NCBI GenBank assembly: GCA_002305315.1
Contig: DBQQ01000031.1
Coordinates: forward strand, 45,222 to 109,221
DNA from: Clostridiales bacterium UBA1390
Lineage (GTDB): Bacteria > Bacillota > Clostridia > Lachnospirales > Bianqueaceae
Reading direction: 5' to 3'
Length of the DNA: 64,000 nt
The position numbers and the translations under genes were made by a program. Under the pieces are notes generated by a model. That model had not been told where the DNA came from, made no database searches, and was given only the letters and a program-made list of their open reading frames with translations. This document shows, one piece after another, positions 41,668 through 50,060 of this stretch (within the stretch, counting starts at the first letter, position 1; every line of letters starts with the position of its first letter).

Positions 41668-42771
41668 TTAGTTCAACCGAATTGGCAAAATGAAATATTT
41701 ATAGTTCTCTCCCTGTGCCCCCTGAATAATACAGGGAGACAGCGAAGAAGAATACAGAATACACACCGTATCATCATCAATAGCTCGCAGGGCATCCATG
41801 TAATATTTCGGATTGAAGGCTGTTACCATACCTTCGCCCTCCAGGCGAATGGCCACCTCCTCATAGGCGCTTCCGGCTTCCGTATTGGACGTGATAATCA
41901 TACGATCCTGCCGAATATCAAACCGAACAGGGCTGTTTTTCCCTTCCTTGGAGATCAACGCAGCTCGATCAATACTGTCTAAAAGCTCTTTTTTGTTCAC
42001 ATAAGCTCTTGTGGAAAAACTCATGCCCAAATTTCGCTCATAATTCAGGAATTCTCCTTCCAGAAGCCTGGATACCAACACTGTCTGATCCAGCTTGAAC
42101 AGGATATGCCGACCGGTAAACGTCACCGTCATCAGATCATCTTCTTCACTGGAAAGAATCTTATTCAGTTCATTTAGCGCTTTTCCGGGAACTGTCATCT
42201 TAAAGCTGTTTTCACCGGATATGTCCGTACGCTGCATCGAGATTCGGAACCCATCTACAGCAACCAGATATAGATATCCATCTCGCACATCGATCAGCTC
42301 ACCGGTCAATACAGGACGCCCGCTGTCTTCCTGTGCAATCGAGAAGATCGTTTTCTGAATCATCTGACGAAATTCATTCTGGGGAAGAACCATCTGATTC
42401 TCGCTCTTGACTTCTGGTAATAGGGGAAAGTCGTTTCCCTTCTGACCAGGAATGTTGAACTTGGATTTTCCACAGGAAATGGTAATATTATCCTGTTCAT
42501 CTGAATCAATGCTGATTTCGTCATCAGGAAGCCGCCGAATAATTTCTGAGAAAATTTTCGCATTGACAGCCACCGATCCTTCTTTTTTTACCACAGCTTC
42601 TGAAACGCAATGGATTCCGAGTTCAAGATCGTTTGCAGTTAATGAAAATTCCTGATTTTCTGCCTTTAATAAAATGCATTGTAGGATGGGCATAGTTGTT
42701 TTCTGAGATACCGCACGAATCACGGTGCCTACGCCTTTTAACAAAGAACTCTTGTTACAGATAATGTTCAT
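41668..42771 (-). CDS. dnaN: DNA polymerase III beta subunit (sliding clamp)
   Basis: 367 residues with the three clamp domains. It begins MNIICNKSSLLKGVGTVIRA and ends NYKYFILPIRLN, both characteristic (the C-terminal PIRL is part of the protein-binding pocket edge). The ATG has AGGAGG 7 nt upstream. It forms the processivity ring for the replicative polymerase. It follows dnaA with a 310-nt gap that holds DnaA boxes and the DnaA-trio-like repeats. Confidence 0.98.
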   Translation of the reverse strand: MNIICNKSSLLKGVGTVIRAVSQKTTMPILQCILLKAENQEFSLTANDLELGIHCVSEAVVKKEGSVAVNAKIFSEIIRRLPDDEISIDSDEQDNITISCGKSKFNIPGQKGNDFPLLPEVKSENQMVLPQNEFRQMIQKTIFSIAQEDSGRPVLTGELIDVRDGYLYLVAVDGFRISMQRTDISGENSFKMTVPGKALNELNKILSSEEDDLMTVTFTGRHILFKLDQTVLVSRLLEGEFLNYERNLGMSFSTRAYVNKKELLDSIDRAALISKEGKNSPVRFDIRQDRMIITSNTEAGSAYEEVAIRLEGEGMVTAFNPKYYMDALRAIDDDTVCILYSSSLSPCIIQGAQGENYKYFILPIRLN

Positions 42772-42783
42772 GATAATACCTCC

Positions 42784-43071
42784 TGTGGATAAGTTCTATC
42801 GCGGTCCTTGTTGTCTAGCGGATGCGAATAGAATAGTAATAGAATTGTTTGGTAGTAGTAATAGTAGTAGGGACCGTGGATTGTTGGAAAAGGGGGATAA
42901 GCCCTTATAAAAAGCGGTTTACAGGAGTGCATAACTTCGTGGAGAAAAATGCATAACCTGTGGAAAAACGAAAGTTATCCACGATCTTAAAATTGGGAAA
43001 TATTTACAATCCTTAGTTATCCACGTAAATTCACAGGATATCCACACATCAAGTGTGGATAAAGTGGATAA
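42784..43071. other. oriC, dnaA-dnaN part (DnaA-box cluster)
   Basis: DnaA-box matches lie at 42784-42792 (TGTGGATAA), 42975-42983 and 43017-43025 (TTATCCACG), 43038-43046 (ATATCCACA), 43054-43062 (TGTGGATAA) and 43063-43071 (one mismatch). The region between them is AT-rich. Together with the cluster upstream of dnaA it makes a bipartite origin, as known in Bacillus. Confidence 0.85.
42826..42884. other. DnaA-trio-like unwinding element
   Basis: The plus strand reads TAGTAGTAATAGTAGTAG (42853-42870), preceded by AT-rich sequence of the same TAG/AAT type and followed by a GC-rich patch and a degenerate DnaA box (minus strand AATCCACGG, about 42874-42882). Order DnaA box, GC-rich patch, trinucleotide run matches the basal unwinding system described in Bacillus subtilis. 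This is the probable opening site. Confidence 0.62.
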
Positions 43072-43081
43072 CTTTTAAAAA

Positions 43082-44443
43082 TCATTCTCCCGTCAAACGG
43101 CGTTCGATATCATTGACGGCACGAAGAAGTTCTTCATTATTTAGATTCTTCAAGTCATCCGCGATCTTGTCCGCACCGTACATGACGGTGGTACGATCTC
43201 TTCCGCCCAGAGCGGTACCGATGGTTTTTAAGGGATCCGTAGTCAGTTTGCGACACAGATACATGCAGATCTGCCGGGGATACGCGATATTTTGTGGTTT
43301 TTTCTTAGATTTTATATCATCTACCGTGATCTGATAGTATTCACAGACGGTTTCGATGATACGCTGACAGGAAATGGTTTTCTTGATGTCATTTCCTGTA
43401 TAATCTTTCAAGGCATTAGAAGCGATTTCAATCGTGACCTTTGTATTCGGGCTCAGAAGCCGGCAATAGGCTTCCACGCAGGTGAGAGCGCCTTCCAGAT
43501 CACGAATGTTGGAATTGATATGATCTGCGATGAAGCTGAGGACATCCATATCAATATCCAGATGATTCTGTTCAGATTTCTTCTTTAATATAGCGATTCG
43601 TGTTTCATAGTCCGGAGCCTGAATATCGGCGATAAGTCCCCACTTGAATCGGGAACGAATACGTTCGGAGAGCTGCTCGATCTCTTCTGGCGGACGGTCA
43701 GAACAGATTACGATTTGTTTATTATCATTATATAAAGTATTAAAGGTATGGAAGAACTCGTCCTGGGTAGCCTGTTTGTTTCCTAAAAACTGAATATCGT
43801 CGATCAGCAGAACGTCAATCTGACGATACTTCTCACGGAAAGAATCATTCTTGTTGGAACTGATGGAATTGATCAGCTCATTCATGAATGTTTCTGAGGG
43901 TACGTACAGCACATGCTTGGAAGAATCGCAGTCCAACACATGATTTCCGATCGCATGGAGCAGATGTGTCTTACCCAGCCCTGAGTCCCCCCAGATAAAA
44001 AGGGGATTGTAGGTGTTTCCGGGAAAATCGGCCACCGCCAGGCAGGAATGATAGGCCAGCTTATTGTGATTTCCTTCTACAAATGACTCAAATGTGTAGC
44101 GAGGATTCAGATGGGCCTGGATCTTCAAAGACTCCAGGATGGAGTTTTCTTCTTCCTGTGAGGTAAGGGGAAGCTGATACTTTCCCTTATCTACAATTTC
44201 GAATGTGAAATCGTTATAGTTCAACATCTCAAAGCATTTCTGCAGATGATCCCTAAACTTCGTCGAAACAATTTTCTTGGCTAATGGATTTTCTGATTCC
44301 AGGATCAGCGTTTTTTTCGAGCCATCTTCTACCACGTCCACGGCCTGCATGTCCTGAAACCATCCTTTATAAGTCACTTCTGTCAGATCTTGACGCAAAA
44401 GCTGCTGAATCTCAGAGTAAATTGATGATGGATCATATTTCAT
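43082..44443 (-). CDS. dnaA: Chromosomal replication initiator DnaA
   Basis: 453 residues. Domain I (1-85) starts MKYDPSSIYSEIQQLLRQ. The AAA+ core has Walker A WGDSGLGKTHLLHAIG near residue 155 and Walker B DVLLIDDIQFLGNK near residue 215. Domain IV contains the DnaA-box reader, KTIGTALGGRDRTTVMYG, near residue 410. The ATG has GGAGG about 11 nt upstream. It opens oriC and acts as a transcription factor. DnaA boxes on both sides suggest autoregulation. Confidence 0.98.
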   Translation of the reverse strand: MKYDPSSIYSEIQQLLRQDLTEVTYKGWFQDMQAVDVVEDGSKKTLILESENPLAKKIVSTKFRDHLQKCFEMLNYNDFTFEIVDKGKYQLPLTSQEEENSILESLKIQAHLNPRYTFESFVEGNHNKLAYHSCLAVADFPGNTYNPLFIWGDSGLGKTHLLHAIGNHVLDCDSSKHVLYVPSETFMNELINSISSNKNDSFREKYRQIDVLLIDDIQFLGNKQATQDEFFHTFNTLYNDNKQIVICSDRPPEEIEQLSERIRSRFKWGLIADIQAPDYETRIAILKKKSEQNHLDIDMDVLSFIADHINSNIRDLEGALTCVEAYCRLLSPNTKVTIEIASNALKDYTGNDIKKTISCQRIIETVCEYYQITVDDIKSKKKPQNIAYPRQICMYLCRKLTTDPLKTIGTALGGRDRTTVMYGADKIADDLKNLNNEELLRAVNDIERRLTGE

Positions 44444-44492
44444 TGCGGATCAAACCTCCAAAATGATATGGAACTGAAAACTGTTAATAACT

Positions 44493-44589
44493 TTATCCAA
44501 CATATCCACGGCTTAAAATCTTCAGTCCAGGGAATATACACAGGATTTTCACATAGATATCCACGAAGATATCCACAGGGTGTGGATAT
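44493..44589. other. oriC, part upstream of dnaA (DnaA-box cluster)
   Basis: Box-like sites: 44493-44501 (one mismatch), 44502-44510 (ATATCCACG), 44557-44565 (ATATCCACG), 44569-44577 (ATATCCACA) and 44581-44589 (TGTGGATAT). The last two form an inverted pair. They lie in the dnaA leader and next to the strand switch at 44.45-44.73 kb. Confidence 0.8.
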
Positions 44590-44666
44590 CTTTTGGAAAA
44601 ATCCTTCTATGGAATCTGAATGGATTTATCATACCACAAAATGTTACTGAGTTGCAACAGTTTCAA

Positions 44667-44695
44667 TTGACATTTGGCGAAAAAAAAAGTATGAT
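44667..44695 (+). promoter_or_regulatory. Promoter of the DUF4867-isomerase operon
   Basis: TTGACA (44667-44672), 17-nt spacer with an A tract, TATGAT (44690-44695). It is the first rightward promoter after the origin. Confidence 0.75.
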
Positions 44696-44729
44696 AGAGG
44701 TAACCAATTTTTTGAGGGGGTTAGATGGC

Positions 44730-45356
44730 ATGAAGGTTCAAAAAGTGACGGATTCTTCGTTTTCAAAATATGGTAAAGTGCTGTCCGGGTATGGCTTTGA
44801 GAAGCTGTTAGACACATTGAGAAAATGCAGTGAAAAGCCTTCCTGTGGGACGATCTATGTTCCGTCCGATGAGACATTGGAAGCATGCGAAGTGTATGCG
44901 GAGCTGAGGGATCGGGCCTACGGCGGTATGCCGATCCAGATCGGATACTGTAATGGGAGTAATCATCGCCTGAATTGCCTGGAATATCATAGGGATTCGG
45001 AAGTGGATATCGCCGCGGATGATGTGATCCTGCTGTTAGGGCGTCAGGATGAAATTCAAGATGGTACATATGATACTTCCAAGGTAGAGGCGTTTTTGCT
45101 GCCGGCTGGAGTCGCTGTGGAGCTGTATGCGACAACGCTTCATTATGCGCCTTGCAATGGTGAAGGGAAGGATGGATTCCGGGTCATCATCGTGCTGCCG
45201 AGAGGAACCAATACCGAAATGCCGCAGTTTACGGCGGGATGTGAGGAAGATCGGTGGATGACAGCCAGGAATAAATGGCTGTTGGCTCATCCGGATGCGC
45301 CGGAAGCGCAGAATGGTGCGCATGTGGGCCTGATTGGTGAGAATATCTCTATATAA
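44730..45356 (+). CDS. DUF4867 family protein (cupin-like)
   Basis: 208 residues. ATG at 44730 is used because GAGGGGG lies 9 nt upstream and the promoter at 44667-44695 would be inside any longer frame. The first half contains CGTIYVPSDETLEACEVY and a region with GGMPIQIGYCNGSN; the second half has a cupin-like stretch, FLLPAGVAVELYATTLHYAP, followed by GFRVIIVLPRGTN. This matches DUF4867 proteins, which in Clostridia occur near sugar isomerases. By analogy with cupin sugar isomerases it may act on a sugar acid or ketose; this is inference. It is 37 nt upstream of a FucI/AraA-type gene in one operon. Confidence 0.78.
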   Translation: MKVQKVTDSSFSKYGKVLSGYGFEKLLDTLRKCSEKPSCGTIYVPSDETLEACEVYAELRDRAYGGMPIQIGYCNGSNHRLNCLEYHRDSEVDIAADDVILLLGRQDEIQDGTYDTSKVEAFLLPAGVAVELYATTLHYAPCNGEGKDGFRVIIVLPRGTNTEMPQFTAGCEEDRWMTARNKWLLAHPDAPEAQNGAHVGLIGENISI

Positions 45357-45393
45357 TTTTAAAATACAAACATATTTCATGGAGGTACAAAAA

Positions 45394-46875
45394 ATGAAAA
45401 ACATGCCAGAGGTAAAATTAGGTTTGATTGCCGTCAGCCGTGATTGTTTTCCGATCACATTGTCGGATCGACGCAGTCAGGAAGTTGTAGCGGCTGCGAA
45501 AGAGCAGGGCGTGGAGATCTATCGTTCTAAGACGGTTGTTGAGAGTGAGACGGACATGCTGAAGGCGGTAGATGATATTCAGGCGGAGGGCGTGAATGCG
45601 CTTGTTGTATATCTTGGCAACTTTGGACCGGAAAGTGCGGAGACGATTATCGCGCAGAAGTTTGCGGGACCGGTGATGTATGTAGCCGCAGCAGAGGAAT
45701 CTCAGGAGGATCTGGTGCAGGGCAGAGGAGACGCGTACTGTGGTATGCTCAATTGTTCCTATAATCTGGCGCTCAGAGGATGCAAGGCCATCATCCCGGA
45801 GTATCCTGTGGGACGTCCGGAAGATGTGGCGAAGATGATTGCGGAGTTTATTCCTGTAGCCAGAGCCATTCTGGGTCTTAAGAACCTGAAAGTATTTACT
45901 TTTGGTCCCAGACCGCAGGATTTCATGGCTTGTAATGCGCCGATTCAGCCTCTGTTTGACCTGGGACTGGAGATTCAGGAAAACTCAGAGCTGGATCTTC
46001 TGGTGGCATTCCGCAAGCATGCGGACGATCCCCGAATTCCTGACGTGGTGAAGGAAATGGCGGAAGAGACCGGGAATGACAACCCCTATGCGGGAATTCT
46101 TCCTAAGCTGGCACAGTATGAATTAACTCTTCTGGATTGGGCAGAGGAAAATAAAGGAAGCCGCGAATACTATGTGTTCGCCAATAAGTGCTGGCCTGCA
46201 TTCCAGACGGAGTTTGGCTTTGTTCCTTGCTATGTGAATTCACGTTTGGCGGCTCGTGGTATTCCGGTGAGCTGCGAGGTGGATATTTTCGGTGCTGTGA
46301 GCGAGTATTTGGGAGCCTGTGTGTCAGGAGATGCGGTTACGCTTCTGGATATCAACAACTCAGTACCCAAGGATATGTTTGAGAGTGAGATCAAGAATAA
46401 GACACAGTATACGCTGCAGGATGTCTTCATGGGCTTCCACTGCGGCAATACGCCGGGATGTAAGCTGACGAAGGCGCATATGGGATATCAGCTCATCATG
46501 AAGCGTTCTTTGGAGCCGGATTCAGAGCCGAATATCACGAGAGGCACCATCGAAGGAGATATCATGCCGGGTGAGATCACATTCTATCGTTTACAGGGAA
46601 ATGCCAGAGGTCAGTTGAAGGGATATATTGCGCAGGGCGAGGTTCTGCCGGTAGCGACTCGTTCCTTCGGCGGAATCGGCGTATTTGCCATTCCGGAGAT
46701 GGGACGTTTCTATCGTCATGTTCTGATTGAGAAAAATTATCCTCATCATGGCGCGGTTGCCTTTGGTCATTATGGAAAGGCGATCTTCACAGTCATGAAG
46801 TATTTGGGAGTAGAAGATGTGGCCTTCAATCAGCCGAAGGGCATGCTGTACCCATCCGAGAATCCTTTTGCATAA
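45394..46875 (+). CDS. L-fucose/L-arabinose isomerase family protein (1)
   Basis: 493 residues, ATG at 45394 after GGAGG. The fold class is that of FucI and AraA: the N-terminal Rossmann-like part (KLGLIAVSRDCFPIT, then VVAAAKEQGVEIY), a central part with VVYLGNFGPESAETI, and a C-terminal domain with GFHCGNTPGCKL and FGGIGVFAIPEMGRF, which should hold the metal ligands together with a Glu and Asp near residues 310-340 (CEVDIFGAVSEYLG, LLDINN). Family knowledge: Mn-dependent aldose-ketose isomerases. The substrate is not certain; L-fucose, D-arabinose or another deoxy-sugar are possible. It follows DUF4867 and ends in a terminator. Confidence 0.85.
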   Translation: MKNMPEVKLGLIAVSRDCFPITLSDRRSQEVVAAAKEQGVEIYRSKTVVESETDMLKAVDDIQAEGVNALVVYLGNFGPESAETIIAQKFAGPVMYVAAAEESQEDLVQGRGDAYCGMLNCSYNLALRGCKAIIPEYPVGRPEDVAKMIAEFIPVARAILGLKNLKVFTFGPRPQDFMACNAPIQPLFDLGLEIQENSELDLLVAFRKHADDPRIPDVVKEMAEETGNDNPYAGILPKLAQYELTLLDWAEENKGSREYYVFANKCWPAFQTEFGFVPCYVNSRLAARGIPVSCEVDIFGAVSEYLGACVSGDAVTLLDINNSVPKDMFESEIKNKTQYTLQDVFMGFHCGNTPGCKLTKAHMGYQLIMKRSLEPDSEPNITRGTIEGDIMPGEITFYRLQGNARGQLKGYIAQGEVLPVATRSFGGIGVFAIPEMGRFYRHVLIEKNYPHHGAVAFGHYGKAIFTVMKYLGVEDVAFNQPKGMLYPSENPFA

Positions 46876-46883
46876 TTGAAATC

Positions 46884-46928
46884 AAAGGGGCTGCCTGCGT
46901 CTATGCAGCAGCTCCTTTTCTCTTTTTT
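46884..46928 (+). terminator. Terminator or attenuator after the isomerase
   Basis: AAAGGGGCTGC pairs with GCAGCTCCTTT around a 13-nt loop, followed by TCTCTTTTTT. It precedes the SGNH gene by only 12 nt, so read-through may feed that gene. Confidence 0.75.
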
Positions 46929-46939
46929 GGGGGTATTTT

Positions 46940-47956
46940 ATGATATTTCAAAATATGGAATTTCACAATGTCGAATGTTTGGAAGAACGATTAGGGGGCT
47001 ATATGCTGCAGCGTTTTCCGGAAGAAGTACGTTTTGGCCTGGGGTACCAGGATCATGATCGCGGCAGGATGTTCAGTCAAATGCCGGTGGGATGTGAGAT
47101 TCGATTTGTCACAGACGCGCATTTTTTCAGGATTTCCCTGGCCTCCTATGAAAAAGACAATCGAATATTCGTATTTCGGGGAAATTTTTTGCAGAGTGTT
47201 TTGGATCTTCCCGCGGGAAAGATCAGTACGTTTCATATCGAGGAACCGGCAGGATGGTCGAATATAGAGACAGAGGCTTTTCGGGGACACCGGTTTTCTT
47301 CGCAGGTTTGGCGGATTGTCATGGATAAGGAATCTTCTGTTTTATATTATGGTGCGGATTTTGTGGGACACTCAGTCAGGCCGCCGCAGAAAGAAGAGGT
47401 GCCAACGAAAAAGTGGATGGCTTATGGTTCTTCGATTACATTTGGCGGAGACGCTCATTTGGGAATCAATGCTTACGCGATGAGAACAGCCAGACTTTTA
47501 GATCTGGATTTATACAATAAGTCCATTGCCGGATCCTGCTTCTGTGATGTTTCCGTGGTAGAATATCTGGCAAAAAAAGCGCCGCAGATGGATCTTGTGA
47601 CCTGTGAACTGGGAATCAATATGCTGCGCCGTTTTCCAGAAGAGGTTTTTAAAGAGAGGACCTATCATCTGATCGGAAGGTTGAGGGAGGCAGCGCCCGA
47701 GACAAAGATTGCTGTCATCACGCCATTTACGGCAGGAGCAGCTTATCAGAAAGACGAATCTAACGAAGGAAGAACACGGTATTATGCATTTACGGATATC
47801 TTAAAAGCATATCCGGATCCGGCCGTGACGGTATGGGATGGCAGAGAGATCTTGAAGGATTTTTCTGGATTATCGGCAGACCTGGTGCATCCGTCGGATG
47901 AAGGACACGCCATGATGGCGATGGAATTAGCGAATAAAATCAAAAAGATCATATAA
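46940..47956 (+). CDS. SGNH/GDSL-type esterase
   Basis: 338 residues without a signal peptide. Residues 1-150 look like a beta-sandwich domain of the kind seen in carbohydrate esterases. The SGNH part has block I as MAYGSSITFGG (Ser nucleophile), block II in NKSIAGSCF, block III as CELGINML, where Asn is present, and block V as DLVHPSDEGH with the Asp-x-x-His pair. Family knowledge: deacetylation of sugars or oligosaccharides. The start ATG at 46940 lies 7 nt after a T run and GGGGG, a weak site. It lies between a sugar isomerase and a MoxR operon. Confidence 0.85.
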   Translation: MIFQNMEFHNVECLEERLGGYMLQRFPEEVRFGLGYQDHDRGRMFSQMPVGCEIRFVTDAHFFRISLASYEKDNRIFVFRGNFLQSVLDLPAGKISTFHIEEPAGWSNIETEAFRGHRFSSQVWRIVMDKESSVLYYGADFVGHSVRPPQKEEVPTKKWMAYGSSITFGGDAHLGINAYAMRTARLLDLDLYNKSIAGSCFCDVSVVEYLAKKAPQMDLVTCELGINMLRRFPEEVFKERTYHLIGRLREAAPETKIAVITPFTAGAAYQKDESNEGRTRYYAFTDILKAYPDPAVTVWDGREILKDFSGLSADLVHPSDEGHAMMAMELANKIKKII

Positions 47957-47972
47957 TGGGAGGCGAATACCA

Positions 47973-48935
47973 ATGGATATTCAACAGATGAAATCGATTG
48001 CGGATGGAATTCGTGCCAATGTGGAAAAGGTCATCGTAGGAAAGAGCCATGTGATCGAATTGGTTCTTGCAGCCATGCTGGCAGAAGGACATGTGCTTTT
48101 GGAAGATGTTCCGGGAACGGGAAAAACAATGATGGCCAAGGCATTGGCGAAGTCCATTGATACGCAGTTTAAGAGAATCCAGTTCACACCGGATCTACTG
48201 CCTTCAGATCTGATCGGTATCAATTACTATAATCAGAAAGAAGGCGAGTTTGTATTTCGTCAGGGCGCTCTGTTCACGAATGTATTATTGGCGGATGAGA
48301 TCAACCGGGCTACGCCCAGAACCCAATCCAGCTTGTTAGAGAGTATGGAAGAAAAGCAGATTACGGTGGATGGAACCACGTATGTTTTAGAGAAGCCCTT
48401 TTTTGTCATTGCTACGCAAAATCCCGTGGAAACCCAGGGTACATTTCCCCTGCCGGAAGCACAGCTGGATCGTTTTATTATGCAGCTTTCCATGGGCTAC
48501 ACCAACAAAGAAGAGACGATGGAGATCCTGCACCGTTTCATTGCCGCATCCCCTGTGGAAGAGATTGAGAGCGTCTGCAGCAGAGAAGAACTGCTTGCGA
48601 TGCAGCAATTTGTGAAGACCGTTTATATCCATCCAGATATTGCGGGATACTCTGTGGATATCGTGGAAAAAACCCGGGAAAGAGATGATGTGGCACTGGG
48701 CGTCAGCCCTAGAGGAAACCTGTCCTATCTACGAGCGGCGCAGGCATTGGCTGCTATACGAGGAAAGAATTATGTGTCTCCGGATGAGATTAAAGACCTG
48801 GCTTTGCCGGTTTTGGGACATCGTATGATCTTAAAGAGTGGCATGAGAAACCGCTCAACGCAGATTCAAGAAATCGTAAGAAACATATTGGAAATTGTTC
48901 CGGTTCCAACAGAAGAATGGAAAATCGATCAATAA
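47973..48935 (+). CDS. MoxR family AAA+ ATPase
   Basis: 320 residues. Walker A EDVPGTGKTMMAKALA lies near residue 45, Walker B LLADEINRATPRTQSSLLE near residue 110, and the sensor region ATQNPVETQGTFPLPEAQLD near residue 150, all typical of MoxR. Family knowledge: chaperone-like ATPases that act with VWA or DUF58 partners. It begins 16 nt after the SGNH gene with GGGAGG upstream and is 15 nt before the DUF58 gene. The trio MoxR-DUF58-membrane protein is a common envelope-associated operon. Confidence 0.94.
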   Translation: MDIQQMKSIADGIRANVEKVIVGKSHVIELVLAAMLAEGHVLLEDVPGTGKTMMAKALAKSIDTQFKRIQFTPDLLPSDLIGINYYNQKEGEFVFRQGALFTNVLLADEINRATPRTQSSLLESMEEKQITVDGTTYVLEKPFFVIATQNPVETQGTFPLPEAQLDRFIMQLSMGYTNKEETMEILHRFIAASPVEEIESVCSREELLAMQQFVKTVYIHPDIAGYSVDIVEKTRERDDVALGVSPRGNLSYLRAAQALAAIRGKNYVSPDEIKDLALPVLGHRMILKSGMRNRSTQIQEIVRNILEIVPVPTEEWKIDQ

Positions 48936-48950
48936 GGGGGGATCATCTCC

Positions 48951-50057
48951 GTGCCTATTCTTGTTATTTTTCTTGTGGCCGGATTGATTTATCTTCTTCA
49001 GGACAGAATTTATAAGAAATTTTGGAATGTTAATTTACATGTGGATGTAAAGTTTGAAGATAAATTTATCCATGAGGGAGAAGATACCTATCTTAAAGAA
49101 ACTTTATCTAATGGTAAAATTCTTCCATTGCCCTGGGTATATGTTAAATTTCAAATCAATCGAAATGGAAAAGTAAGTCACTATCGTAGTGATCTGTTTA
49201 GTATACGTTTCTATCAGAAAATACGACGTCGTATTCCGTTTCATCCGGAAACGAGAGGAATATATACTATGCGGGGAATCGATTTAATCAGCAATAATCT
49301 GTTTATCACACGCAAGTTTGTGCAGACTCTGCAGGATGCTACGACTATGGTGGTATATCCGAGATTGATTTCTACGGAGGAGTTTCAGATTCCTTTTCAG
49401 AAAATGATGGGAGATATTATCACCAAACGATATATGATCGAAGACCCATATATGTTCAAAGGAATCCGGGATTACCAGTCTTATGACAGTTTCAAGTCCA
49501 TCAATTTTAAGGCTTCTGCGCGAGCGGGAAAGTGGCTGGTCAACGTTCATGATTATACGATTCAGCAGAAAGTGACGATTCTTTTGAATATGGACAGAGC
49601 AAATCAATATTATGATATGCGTTTATATGAAAATAGTATTCGTATGGCAGCTTCCATGGCAAACGCCTACGAACAAGAGGGTATTCCTGTATCTTTGTGG
49701 TCCAATGGACGAGATGTGATCACAGGGGAAAAAATAGAAGTAGAAGAAGGGTGCGGTATGGGACATCTTCACACTGTGTTTGAAAGTCTGGCGCGAATGG
49801 AAATCAGCTTAGATGTAGAAGATTTTGATTTCTTTATGAGAAGAGCAATAGAAGATATGGATCCCAATTCGATGTATGTATTGATCTCTCCTTTCTTTGG
49901 AAAAAATTGTATAGATAGTTATGAGGAAATTCAGAGAAGACACGCATCGGCTATGTGGATTCTTCCCGTTATGCTTTCAGATCTATCAGATCCTGATTTC
50001 AAAGGACCGAAAATAGCAGATTGTCTTTCGAATGTCTATTTATGGAAGGTGGATTAA
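48951..50057 (+). CDS. DUF58 domain protein
   Basis: 368 residues from GTG at 48951, which has GGGGGG upstream. Residues 1-20 are a membrane helix, then an extracellular or cytoplasmic beta-rich part (WNVNLHVDVKFEDKFIHEGE), and the DUF58 core with GIRDYQSYDSFKSINFKASA near residue 170, which is the family signature, plus the VWA-like remainder. It works with MoxR. The gap to the next gene is 3 nt. The codon and base composition becomes clearly AT-richer from here to 51.3 kb. Confidence 0.92.
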   Translation: MPILVIFLVAGLIYLLQDRIYKKFWNVNLHVDVKFEDKFIHEGEDTYLKETLSNGKILPLPWVYVKFQINRNGKVSHYRSDLFSIRFYQKIRRRIPFHPETRGIYTMRGIDLISNNLFITRKFVQTLQDATTMVVYPRLISTEEFQIPFQKMMGDIITKRYMIEDPYMFKGIRDYQSYDSFKSINFKASARAGKWLVNVHDYTIQQKVTILLNMDRANQYYDMRLYENSIRMAASMANAYEQEGIPVSLWSNGRDVITGEKIEVEEGCGMGHLHTVFESLARMEISLDVEDFDFFMRRAIEDMDPNSMYVLISPFFGKNCIDSYEEIQRRHASAMWILPVMLSDLSDPDFKGPKIADCLSNVYLWKVD

Positions 50058-50060
50058 AAA

